A stretch of 64,000 nucleotides of DNA from Lactimicrobium massiliense (GTDB lineage Bacteria; Bacillota_I; Bacilli_A; Erysipelotrichales; Erysipelotrichaceae): NCBI RefSeq assembly GCF_900343155.1, contig NZ_OUNG01000006.1, forward strand, positions 62,001-126,000, read 5' to 3'. A program made the position numbers and the translations under genes. Within the stretch, counting starts at the first letter, position 1. Each line of letters starts with the position of its first letter. Positions 1 through 6,225 of the stretch are shown here, piece by piece. The notes below the pieces were generated by a model that saw only the letters and a program-made list of their open reading frames with translations, did no database searches and was not told the DNA's origin.

Positions 1-2
1 AG

Positions 3-221
3 GATAAGCAGATTAAGCGGGAGGAAGAGAATTACAGAAAATATAAATATGCTCTGTCACTTCGCACAGAAGCAGCGCAGCATATCGGGATCGATAATAT
101 TCGCATTGCTCGTCTGAAAAAACTGCACGAAGAAGGGCAGGATATTGAACGTAAGCATCAAGAAGGACAGCGATTATATCCGGAGTTCAACCTGATGCTG
201 CTTGTTAGATTGGAGGCGTAA
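3..221 (+). CDS. C-terminal end of an unidentified protein (5' end outside the window)
   Basis: An open frame runs in from the window edge and ends with TAA at 219-221. About 72 residues are visible; they are strongly charged (Lys, Arg, Glu) and end in a short hydrophobic stretch followed by Arg-Leu-Glu-Ala. The next gene, a PglZ phosphatase, starts four bases after the stop with its GGAGG site inside this frame, so the two are co-transcribed and probably translationally coupled. In PglZ operons the preceding gene is often a helicase or methyltransferase, but nothing visible here decides between them. The function is not known from this fragment. Confidence 0.6.
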   Translation, partial: DKQIKREEENYRKYKYALSLRTEAAQHIGIDNIRIARLKKLHEEGQDIERKHQEGQRLYPEFNLMLLVRLEA

Positions 222-224
222 TCC

Positions 225-1688
225 GTGTTTGGAGACTATGTGTATGAGCAGTCGGCGGCAAACTGGGATCATAAATTGTTAATAGAAGATTATTCCGGCA
301 TCGGCTTTGCTGCTTCATGCACGGATGTCTTTCTGAGAAATGGGTTCCATATTATTCCTTATTTGGATGATCTATCTTTCCGACTGAATTCATATGATGA
401 GCTGTTAGATCAGGATAAGAAGATTGTAGTTCTATTGGAAGAACGAAAATACGTGCCATATGACGTAAGCAGACGCCTACACTGCTATCAGCTGTCCTTT
501 GAAAAACTGTTTCCGAAGCTTAACAGCGATGCATTGCGCGATCAGAAATCATTGGATCTGAATTTGCTTTCAGAAGCTTATGTGAAAAATTATGAGGACC
601 AGCGCAGCAAGAGCAGAACCGAGGATTTTTTGAGTAAGAAAGTATATGTAGCGGATAATGCCATAAATGTAGTCCGTGAGTCCTATGCGCAGCTTCTCTC
701 ATTAGCCAAACGTGGCTGCAACTATAAAGACTGGATGAAGATAGCGGAAGGCAAAGCAAGGATTGACATACTTTCCTGCCAATATCAGCTGGATTTTGAT
801 TCGTCGGAACTGAACCGGATTTTTGAGACATTTGTTATTCAGAATTTTGGAAAGCTGTCCGGCGAAATTGACTGGCATACACCAGTCCTTGTCAGCAAGG
901 CCATGGATTACATGAGCGCGAAAAGTAAGAAGTTCGCACTGGTGGTAATGGACGGAATGAGTGAGTTTGACTGGGATGTGCTGTCAGAATCTTTTGAAGG
1001 TATTCATTACTCAAGATCCGCAGCAATGGCTATGGTGCCGACAATTACTTCTGTTTCCAGACAATGCTTGGTTGCCGGAAAGTATCCGCGTGAACTTATC
1101 AATCCATGGAAACAGGAGAAGGAGAAGCAGGAATTCACACAATGTGTGAAGAATTTGGGGTATAAAGACCAGCAGATTCAGTATGGCAGAGGTTATGACT
1201 TTGAACCGGAAACATTCTCAAAGTGCTGTTGCGTAATCATAAATGACTGTGATGATATGGTGCATGGTCAGAAACAAGGAATGCCCGGCATGTATCAGGA
1301 TATGAAGCTTTTAGCCGGACAAGGAAAACTTGCGGAATTGACGAGAAGACTGATTCGCAAAGGATTTGATGTATATATTTCGGCAGATCATGGAAACACG
1401 GAATGCATTGGCGCAGGGCTTTTGAAAGGCACAGGTGTTGAAACTGAGACAAAAAGTCATCGCATGATTGTCTTGAAGGATTATGCAAACCAGGATCAGT
1501 TAAAAGAGAAATATTCTCTAATCGAATTTCCCAAATATTATCTGAACAAAGAGCTGAATTATCTGATCTGTGAATGTGGAGAATCCCTAGATGCGAAGGG
1601 CATGCGTGTCATGAGTCACGGGGGAATTACGCTAGACGAAGTAGTTGTCCCTTTTATCGAGATCAAGGCAGGTGAAAACAATGGCTAA
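225..1688 (+). CDS. pglZ: PglZ-domain protein (alkaline-phosphatase superfamily), BREX-like phage defence
   Basis: The 487-residue protein carries the signatures of the PglZ fold. A metal-binding VVMDGMSEFDW block lies near residue 240, a PTITSVSRQ block with the likely nucleophile follows, then SADHGNTE near residue 388 and MSHGGITLDEVVVPF near the C-terminus. PglZ proteins are core components of BREX and related anti-phage systems; their exact reaction is unsettled. It is much shorter than the roughly 800-residue PglZ of type 1 BREX, so it belongs to a compact variant. The GTG start is chosen because GGAGG sits eight bases upstream. It overlaps the following BrxA-like gene by eight bases, and both lie inside an integrated element, suggesting defence cargo. 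Confidence 0.8.
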   Translation: MFGDYVYEQSAANWDHKLLIEDYSGIGFAASCTDVFLRNGFHIIPYLDDLSFRLNSYDELLDQDKKIVVLLEERKYVPYDVSRRLHCYQLSFEKLFPKLNSDALRDQKSLDLNLLSEAYVKNYEDQRSKSRTEDFLSKKVYVADNAINVVRESYAQLLSLAKRGCNYKDWMKIAEGKARIDILSCQYQLDFDSSELNRIFETFVIQNFGKLSGEIDWHTPVLVSKAMDYMSAKSKKFALVVMDGMSEFDWDVLSESFEGIHYSRSAAMAMVPTITSVSRQCLVAGKYPRELINPWKQEKEKQEFTQCVKNLGYKDQQIQYGRGYDFEPETFSKCCCVIINDCDDMVHGQKQGMPGMYQDMKLLAGQGKLAELTRRLIRKGFDVYISADHGNTECIGAGLLKGTGVETETKSHRMIVLKDYANQDQLKEKYSLIEFPKYYLNKELNYLICECGESLDAKGMRVMSHGGITLDEVVVPFIEIKAGENNG

Positions 1689-2382
1689 AATGGTAGGTTT
1701 ATCAAGAAATATTAAGTTGCCTTGGCTAAATAAGACGTACGAACTTATGCAGCAAGGTTTGGTATATGAGGATTTAAAAAATCAGCTTAATGAATATTTG
1801 AGCTTTGAAATAACAAGTCCAATAAACATTCGGAAGACGAGGGAAATTCTTCTCCACATTCTTTACTATGAGAATCCGACATCAGAGAAAATCCGCGAGG
1901 ATGGTTTGGAGCTTCTTGCAAAATATCCAGAAGATCGAACCGCGATCTATTGGGCTTTGATGTTAAGCGTGTATCCGGTATTTAAGGATATAACGTTTAT
2001 TATCGGAAAACTGGCTGAATTTCAAGATGAATTTACTTTGACTCAGGTAAAGCAGAAGATGTACGACGAATGGGGTGAAAGGTCCGCAATCTTTCATTCC
2101 ACGGATAAAATTTTTGCAACGATGAAGGCGATGGGGGCCTTAAAATCTACCAAAGGCCAGTACGAGATCATTCGTCAGGATGTTAAGCAGCCTGACATTA
2201 GTAGCTTTATGCTTTACACAATGATGAGTATAGAGGAGAGCGCATACAGATCTGCTGAGGAACTGAACAATATATATAGTTACTTTCCATTCAAATATAC
2301 AATCACTCGAGAGCAATTGCTACAAAACGAGAATTTTACATTGAGCACATTCGGAAATGAGATCGCGGTCGGTATTAAATAA
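1681..2382 (+). CDS. BrxA-like (DUF1819-type) small protein of the PglZ operon
   Basis: This 233-residue soluble protein follows pglZ with an eight-base overlap. Its general layout resembles BrxA/DUF1819 proteins: a basic N-terminus, a helical segment containing the INIRKTREIL block, a WALMLSVYPVFKDITFIIGKL-like helix near residue 100 (the counterpart of a conserved BrxA helix), and a winged-helix-like C-terminus. BrxA is a DNA-binding accessory factor of BREX. The match is by pattern only, so the family call is tentative; the operon position behind pglZ supports it. ATG 1681 is chosen over an upstream start because it lies a normal distance from a GGCAGG site. It is the last gene of the operon. 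Confidence 0.5.
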   Translation: MAKMVGLSRNIKLPWLNKTYELMQQGLVYEDLKNQLNEYLSFEITSPINIRKTREILLHILYYENPTSEKIREDGLELLAKYPEDRTAIYWALMLSVYPVFKDITFIIGKLAEFQDEFTLTQVKQKMYDEWGERSAIFHSTDKIFATMKAMGALKSTKGQYEIIRQDVKQPDISSFMLYTMMSIEESAYRSAEELNNIYSYFPFKYTITREQLLQNENFTLSTFGNEIAVGIK

Positions 2383-2445
2383 TTTGAAAAATATCGATGT
2401 CGTGACAATGGAAACAAAAAGTGTCTATTGATTAGGAGGAGATAC

Positions 2446-2472
2446 ATGAACATGAGGAGTAAAAATTTTTAA
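2446..2472 (+). other. Possible eight-codon leader ORF with a strong ribosome binding site
   Basis: TAGGAGGAG at 2433-2441 is followed at a suitable distance by ATG and seven further codons ending at TAA. The peptide (MNMRSKNF) has no homology expectation. Its strong Shine-Dalgarno and its position between the defence operon and a terminator hairpin are the only support. It may be a decayed start of a deleted gene. Confidence 0.2.
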
Positions 2473-2524
2473 GACCATTCTTCGCATATGAATGGGCGTT
2501 ACATAGCTCGAAGCGTCGGTGCAG

Positions 2525-2549
2525 AAAGCCTACGCTCCGGGCTTTTTCT
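2525..2549 (+). terminator. Probable terminator after the PglZ operon
   Basis: AAAGCC at 2525-2530 pairs with GGCTTT at 2540-2545 across a nine-base loop and is followed by further T residues. The stem is short, so strength is uncertain. It would close the pglZ/brxA-like transcript. Confidence 0.45.
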
Positions 2550-2610
2550 TTGGAAAAGATTAAAATTCAATTACTTCAAGTAGAAGTAAAATTGGGGATC
2601 ATCACGGTAG

Positions 2611-2661
2611 TCCCGCCAACGAGGCGTAAATTCTATACTCCTAGTAGACGAACAGGCGGGA
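2611..2661. promoter_or_regulatory. Inverted repeat flanking a TATACT box upstream of the XRE gene
   Basis: TCCCGCC at 2611-2617 is the exact inverse complement of GGCGGGA at 2655-2661, and a TATACT hexamer lies between them at 2634-2639. The right arm overlaps the GGGAGG ribosome binding site of the XRE gene. It could be a two-site operator with repression by looping, or a helix that hides the ribosome binding site if the transcript starts upstream. Confidence 0.35.
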
Positions 2662-2671
2662 GGTGATCGAC

Positions 2672-3007
2672 ATGCATGCAGAATCTGAAATTGATTTTAA
2701 AGCAGTCGGTCAGCGTGTGCTTATGATTCGAAACAATGCACGTTTATCCCGCGATGACTTCGGATCACGTATTGGTGTTGGAGGCAAGCACGTCAGAAAC
2801 ATCGAAAAAGGTGTAAGACGTTTATCTCCGGAAGTGGCCTTCAATATCTGTCGCGAGTTTCCTGAATATTCAATGGATTATCTATTCAGAGGAGTACCAG
2901 TCGACAGAACAGACAATCTCTATGTTCGGATATCTCGTCTTCCAGAAGCAAAAAGGGATTTTGCGTTGAATATATTGGACAGCATAGAAAAACAAGACAT
3001 GGACTAA
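2672..3007 (+). CDS. XRE-family DNA-binding regulator of the integrated element
   Basis: A 111-residue protein with an N-terminal Cro/CI-type helix-turn-helix (residues about 10-65; the LSRDDFGSRIGVGGKHVRNIEKG segment spans helices 2-3). A helical C-terminal tail is rich in charged residues. It probably represses genes of the integrative element. ATG 2672 is preferred over GTG 2663 because GGGAGG at 2658-2663 is correctly placed for it. The gene is followed by a clear terminator, so it is a single-gene unit. The DNA target is unknown; an inverted repeat overlapping its own promoter region is a candidate for autoregulation. Confidence 0.75.
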   Translation: MHAESEIDFKAVGQRVLMIRNNARLSRDDFGSRIGVGGKHVRNIEKGVRRLSPEVAFNICREFPEYSMDYLFRGVPVDRTDNLYVRISRLPEAKRDFALNILDSIEKQDMD

Positions 3008-3060
3008 GTGTTCGAATCAGCATACGGCAGACCGCAATGAGGCGGCCTAATACAAAATTC

Positions 3061-3099
3061 AAGCGCAGGACCGCCATAATCAGCGGCTCTGCGCTTTTT
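3061..3099 (+). terminator. Rho-independent terminator after the XRE gene
   Basis: AAGCGCAG and CCGC on the left arm pair with GCGG and CTGCGCTT on the right arm around an eight-base loop, with a two-base internal mismatch, followed by a T-run. This is a strong stem of about twelve pairs. Confidence 0.8.
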
Positions 3100-3128
3100 C
3101 CGTTACATATAAATCGGAGGAAAGTATT

Positions 3129-4496
3129 ATGAAAATTAACGGAAAATCAGATCAGTCCATGATGGTGCTTGAAATGCACCGGGACAAATTCAAAAGCGAT
3201 GAAGAATTTATCGCTTATCTGCGTGACTCCAGTACTGCGTTGGAATCGGTTCAGACAATTTTGCTGGAAGACGGATATCCGGAGAGAGTATTGGAGAAAT
3301 GCATGCGGATGCTGCTCACGTATTATGATGCGGACTGGTGTGGTGCGATCAATGCAGACCTGGAAGTTGGCATCTGGACGCCGGTATGGTGGGTAGATGC
3401 AACAGCGGGATTCCAAGCACCGACGCTTTTCCATGAATTTGAGCTGCCGTCTAATTACGTACACTGGGTGGAAGCATTAACCAGCAATCATCCGGTGATT
3501 GTAGAAGATGTCGAGGCAGTGAAAGACCAGGATCCGGAGGAATATGTAAATTATAAACGGCTTGAAGTGCAAAGTGTTCTGGGTGTGCCATATTACAAGG
3601 GATCGACAGGTTTCCTGATTGTCCGTAATCCGAAGCGGTATTTCTTCCAGCTGACGCCACTGGTCATGACATCTTACATTGTTGCGGCCGAAACGAATGA
3701 TATTCGACTGATGCTGGCAAATCAGAACCAGATCATGAGTGAAGGAATCCGTGAGAAGAATGATGTCATCATCACTATGCTGGGCGACATGACTATCTCC
3801 AGTTATTACGGAACAATCAGCGAAGAAAAAATCAGTAAGACGGGAATCGAGAGAATCCTTGCCTATATGGCACTGCACCCGAAGAAAGCTGTTACATCAA
3901 CCAGACTTGCCCAGGAACTTTATCCAAATGAAAATTCTGTGGATGGTGCCAATAAGATCAAGCACTTGATTTATCATTTCCGCAAGAGTTTCGGTGGTCT
4001 CTTCGATCAGGGCAGCAAGCTGATTGTTACAACATCCTCTGGCTATCGACTGGATCCCGCTCTGCATGTTTCAACAGACTGCATGTTCTTTGATTCCTTG
4101 TTGAAAGAAGCAAGAAGCGAGAAGGATATAACGAGGAAGACATTCCTGCTCCGCCAGGCAGCAAAGTTATACAAAGGATACATGCTTCCGGAAATTTCAT
4201 CGGAGATGTGGCTTCTACCAACAGCGATGCACTATACAAAGAAATACCTGGATGTTTCGATTCAGCTCTGCAAGCTTCTCTATGATCAGAAGGATTACTG
4301 TCGATGCGAGGAGCAGGCACTTCTTGCATTGAAATACATCCCGGATTCCAGATGGCTTTATTACTGGCTGATCCGTTCGCTTAAGGCCAGAGATTTGACA
4401 ACGCTGGCTTCTCGCAACCAGAAGAATGCAGAAAAGGTTTTGGAGGAAGATGATTATCAGATGCTCCTGAAGGATCTTCAGGAAGGCAAAAAGTAG
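3129..4496 (+). CDS. GAF-like sensor / winged-helix / BTAD-type transcriptional regulator
   Basis: A 455-residue protein with three parts. Residues about 30-200 look like a GAF-type sensory domain with a conserved YYDADWCGA segment. Residues about 215-320 resemble an OmpR-type winged helix (RILAYMALHPKKAVTSTRLAQELYP, then a basic recognition segment). Residues about 325-455 are a helical, tetratricopeptide-like BTAD region. This order is seen in SARP-like regulators of Firmicutes. The ligand is unknown. AATCGGAGG-type ribosome binding sequence precedes ATG 3129. The gene lies inside the element and is followed directly by the phased TGCGAC repeat array, which is a plausible binding site for it or for the next XRE protein. 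Confidence 0.7.
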   Translation: MKINGKSDQSMMVLEMHRDKFKSDEEFIAYLRDSSTALESVQTILLEDGYPERVLEKCMRMLLTYYDADWCGAINADLEVGIWTPVWWVDATAGFQAPTLFHEFELPSNYVHWVEALTSNHPVIVEDVEAVKDQDPEEYVNYKRLEVQSVLGVPYYKGSTGFLIVRNPKRYFFQLTPLVMTSYIVAAETNDIRLMLANQNQIMSEGIREKNDVIITMLGDMTISSYYGTISEEKISKTGIERILAYMALHPKKAVTSTRLAQELYPNENSVDGANKIKHLIYHFRKSFGGLFDQGSKLIVTTSSGYRLDPALHVSTDCMFFDSLLKEARSEKDITRKTFLLRQAAKLYKGYMLPEISSEMWLLPTAMHYTKKYLDVSIQLCKLLYDQKDYCRCEEQALLALKYIPDSRWLYYWLIRSLKARDLTTLASRNQKNAEKVLEEDDYQMLLKDLQEGKK

Positions 4497-4519
4497 CCGT
4501 AAGGACTGCGTTTCTTCTT

Positions 4520-4611
4520 GCGACCTGAATGCGACCGGTTTTGCGACCTTGCAGTGACCCAATATCTGCATGCGACTTTTATGCGACCGGCTAAGCGACC
4601 ATAGATGCGAC
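4520..4611. repeat. Helically phased array of eight TGCGAC(C) direct repeats
   Basis: GCGAC cores begin at 4520, 4531, 4543, (GTGAC at 4554), 4572, 4583, 4595 and 4607. Spacings are 11, 12, 11, then an 18-base gap, then 11, 12, 12, giving two blocks of four copies, each about one helical turn apart. This places all copies of a block on one face of the helix, as in iterons or cooperative operator arrays. It sits between a BTAD-type regulator gene and an XRE gene of the integrated element. Function (operator, excision or replication site) is inference. Confidence 0.8.
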
Positions 4612-4636
4612 TCCCCTGGAGTAGGCTTGTAATCGT

Positions 4637-4646
4637 AATCGCGATT
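4637..4646. promoter_or_regulatory. AATCGCGATT palindrome upstream of the second XRE gene
   Basis: A perfect ten-base palindrome lies within a run of GTAATC/GCAATC-like half sites, 28 bases before the start codon of the XRE gene. It is a candidate repressor site for that XRE protein. No promoter hexamers are clear nearby. Confidence 0.35.
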
Positions 4647-4674
4647 GCAATCTGAATCCAAGGGAGTTTTTATT

Positions 4675-4971
4675 ATGAATTTCAATCAAAAAGAGATAGG
4701 CCAAAGAGTCCATGAACTCCGTATCGGCCGTCAGCTCAGCCTGGATCAACTGGCTGATGCTGTCAACTGCAGCCGCGATCATCTATATAGGGCAGAGCGT
4801 GGAGAACCCAGGCACGGCTTCTCTATCGATATTCTCATTGAAATTGCTCAGTACTTTGACGTCAGTCTGGATTATCTGATTCTCGGAGAAGCGGGGAATA
4901 ATCAAGCCATCCGGCAAGAATTGATGCGCATCTCAGTAGAATTGAAGATGCTTTGCGGTAAGATTCGCTGA
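4675..4971 (+). CDS. XRE-family DNA-binding regulator
   Basis: A 98-residue protein with a Cro/CI-type helix-turn-helix at residues about 5-65 (LRIGRQLSLDQLADAVNCS, then the recognition helix and ERG turn) and the SLDYLILGE element typical of the end of this fold. The start ATG 4675 has AAGGGAG at a suitable distance; an upstream in-frame ATG lies inside the palindrome region and lacks a ribosome site. The gene is preceded by the phased TGCGAC array and a perfect palindrome, so it may control its own promoter and the recombinase module downstream. Confidence 0.78.
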   Translation: MNFNQKEIGQRVHELRIGRQLSLDQLADAVNCSRDHLYRAERGEPRHGFSIDILIEIAQYFDVSLDYLILGEAGNNQAIRQELMRISVELKMLCGKIR

Positions 4972-5270
4972 ATGGCGCACGGCACCATAATCTTAGGCAG
5001 GTCGCGCCGATGAACCAAAAGAAAGCAGAACTTAGAATTTGAGCATAAGCAGACAGTATCACATCGTGTCACTGCTGCTTAATGCTCCTTGACAAATACC
5101 GCTTCAGAACCAGTTGCGGTCAGAGCAGACCCGAAACGTTACGCTGAGGATGAGCCGGCAGGCTGATGGCGCCATGACCCCGTAAGGGCGAGCGATCAAC
5201 ATCAGGTTCCTGCAGCAGTTTCCTGCAAAAACTGCAGCGATGATCCCTCAGCCCACAATGATACTCCCGT
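4972..5270. other. Non-coding stretch with a long imperfect hairpin
   Basis: About 300 bases carry no convincing gene. The main structure is an imperfect hairpin at 5041-5087: GAGCAT and AAGCAG on the left pair with CTGCTT and ATGCTC on the right around a short loop, with bulges. No T-run follows, so it is not a standard terminator; it could be a small RNA or a protein-binding site. A second compact region of C- and G-rich sequence follows without clear meaning. Confidence 0.35.
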
Positions 5271-5444
5271 ATGGCTATGGCTTGTGTGAAAGGAATAACT
5301 CCGAAAGCTGTGGGTGCGGCCGGTGACGAACCGCCGGAGGCTGAGATGCCTGTGATGCTGCGGCAGCAGCATATTCTGCAAAAAGAGATCAAAAAGTATT
5401 CAAACCAAAAGATTCTAGAGTTTGGATCCGTGCTGTTTCTTTGA
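5271..5444 (+). CDS. Possible 57-residue protein upstream of the MazF toxin
   Basis: An ORF begins at ATG 5271 just after an in-frame TGA and ends at 5442-5444, 39 bases before the mazF start. The product starts with MAMACVKG and has a basic helical C-terminal part (LRQQHILQKEIKKYS). No good ribosome binding site precedes it and no family is recognised. Its only support is position: antitoxin genes usually precede mazF. It may instead be non-coding. Confidence 0.25.
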   Translation: MAMACVKGITPKAVGAAGDEPPEAEMPVMLRQQHILQKEIKKYSNQKILEFGSVLFL

Positions 5445-5453
5445 CACGGATCC
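5424..5453. promoter_or_regulatory. Perfect nine-base inverted repeat before mazF
   Basis: GGATCCGTG at 5424-5432 and CACGGATCC at 5445-5453 form a perfect hairpin with a twelve-base loop, 30 bases upstream of the mazF start. Toxin-antitoxin operators are often palindromes in this position. There is no T-run, so a transcription terminator is unlikely. Confidence 0.45.
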
Positions 5454-5483
5454 GGACACTTTATACGAAACAGGAGGATCCCA

Positions 5484-5894
5484 ATGGGAAACGTAGTTGA
5501 GATGAAACAGCGAATATCCTCCGGCTGGGTATGCCACAGGGGCGATATTTACATAGCGAACTTGAATCCTTATCAAGGAGCAGAACAGGGCGGGATCCGT
5601 CCGGTCCTGGTTCTGCAGAATAACCTTGGAAATCTGTACAGTCCGACGCTGATTGTTGCGCCGATGACCAAGGAGATCAAACGGATCGATCTTCCTACTC
5701 ACATCTATATTCGACATGCCGGTGATCTGAAAAGACCATCGATTGTTGCTCTGGAGCAGATCCGGACCATCGATAAGTCCCGTCTGCATCGCTATATCGG
5801 AAAGTTATCACCCTTACAGATGAACCTGGTAGACAAGGGTATTAAGAGAAGTCTCGGCATTGAGAACGGTCCGGAATATGATGATGCTTCCTGA
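5484..5894 (+). CDS. mazF: MazF/PemK-family endoribonuclease toxin
   Basis: A 136-residue protein with the PemK/MazF fold. Visible landmarks are HRGDIYIANLNPYQGAEQGGIRPVLVLQN near residues 18-47 (the conserved G-D and RP motifs), the IVAPMTKE strand, and the central strand with SIVALEQIRTIDKSRL. The family cleaves single-stranded RNA at short motifs and is normally held by a small antitoxin encoded just upstream. No recognisable antitoxin is present; only an unsupported 57-codon ORF precedes it. The CAGGAGG site before ATG 5484 is strong. Within the mobile element the gene could help stabilise it. Confidence 0.85.
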   Translation: MGNVVEMKQRISSGWVCHRGDIYIANLNPYQGAEQGGIRPVLVLQNNLGNLYSPTLIVAPMTKEIKRIDLPTHIYIRHAGDLKRPSIVALEQIRTIDKSRLHRYIGKLSPLQMNLVDKGIKRSLGIENGPEYDDAS

Positions 5895-6008
5895 AAGAGA
5901 CATCCCGAATTTCCGGATCGACATCCTCAACAAATCAATCAATACGAAATAAACTGGCGGCAGGTAGGCAATCATACCTCCGCCTGTTCTGTTGAATGGA
6001 GGTATGAA

Positions 6009-6179
6009 ATGCAGGCCATTATACACACAGGAGCAGAAAGCGAACCGTACATCAGGCTCCTTGTTCAGAAAAGAGCTGATCTTGCGACAAAGATCATTGA
6101 AGACTGGCAGCCGGCACAGCTGAAGGCCCTTCTCGCTGAATGGCAGAAGGATAGCCCTTCAGGAAAGAAAGCCGCCTGA
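6009..6179 (+). CDS. Small hypothetical protein upstream of the serine recombinase
   Basis: A 56-residue ORF with GGAGGT at 5998-6003, five bases before ATG 6009, ending 46 bases before the recombinase. The product is mildly acidic and helical, with a WQPAQLKALLAEWQ segment. Position between mazF and the integrase, and the good ribosome site, support it as a real gene. Short genes here are sometimes excision or directionality factors, but no motif supports that. Confidence 0.55.
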   Translation: MQAIIHTGAESEPYIRLLVQKRADLATKIIEDWQPAQLKALLAEWQKDSPSGKKAA

Positions 6180-6225
6180 CAGCTGCGGAGGCGTTCATGC
6201 CTCTAGTCGAAGGAGGTAATGCGAA

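Noticed and set aside
4520..4611. CRISPR-like array
   Set aside because: The repeats are only 6-7 bases with 11-12 base periods, so there is no repeat-spacer structure.
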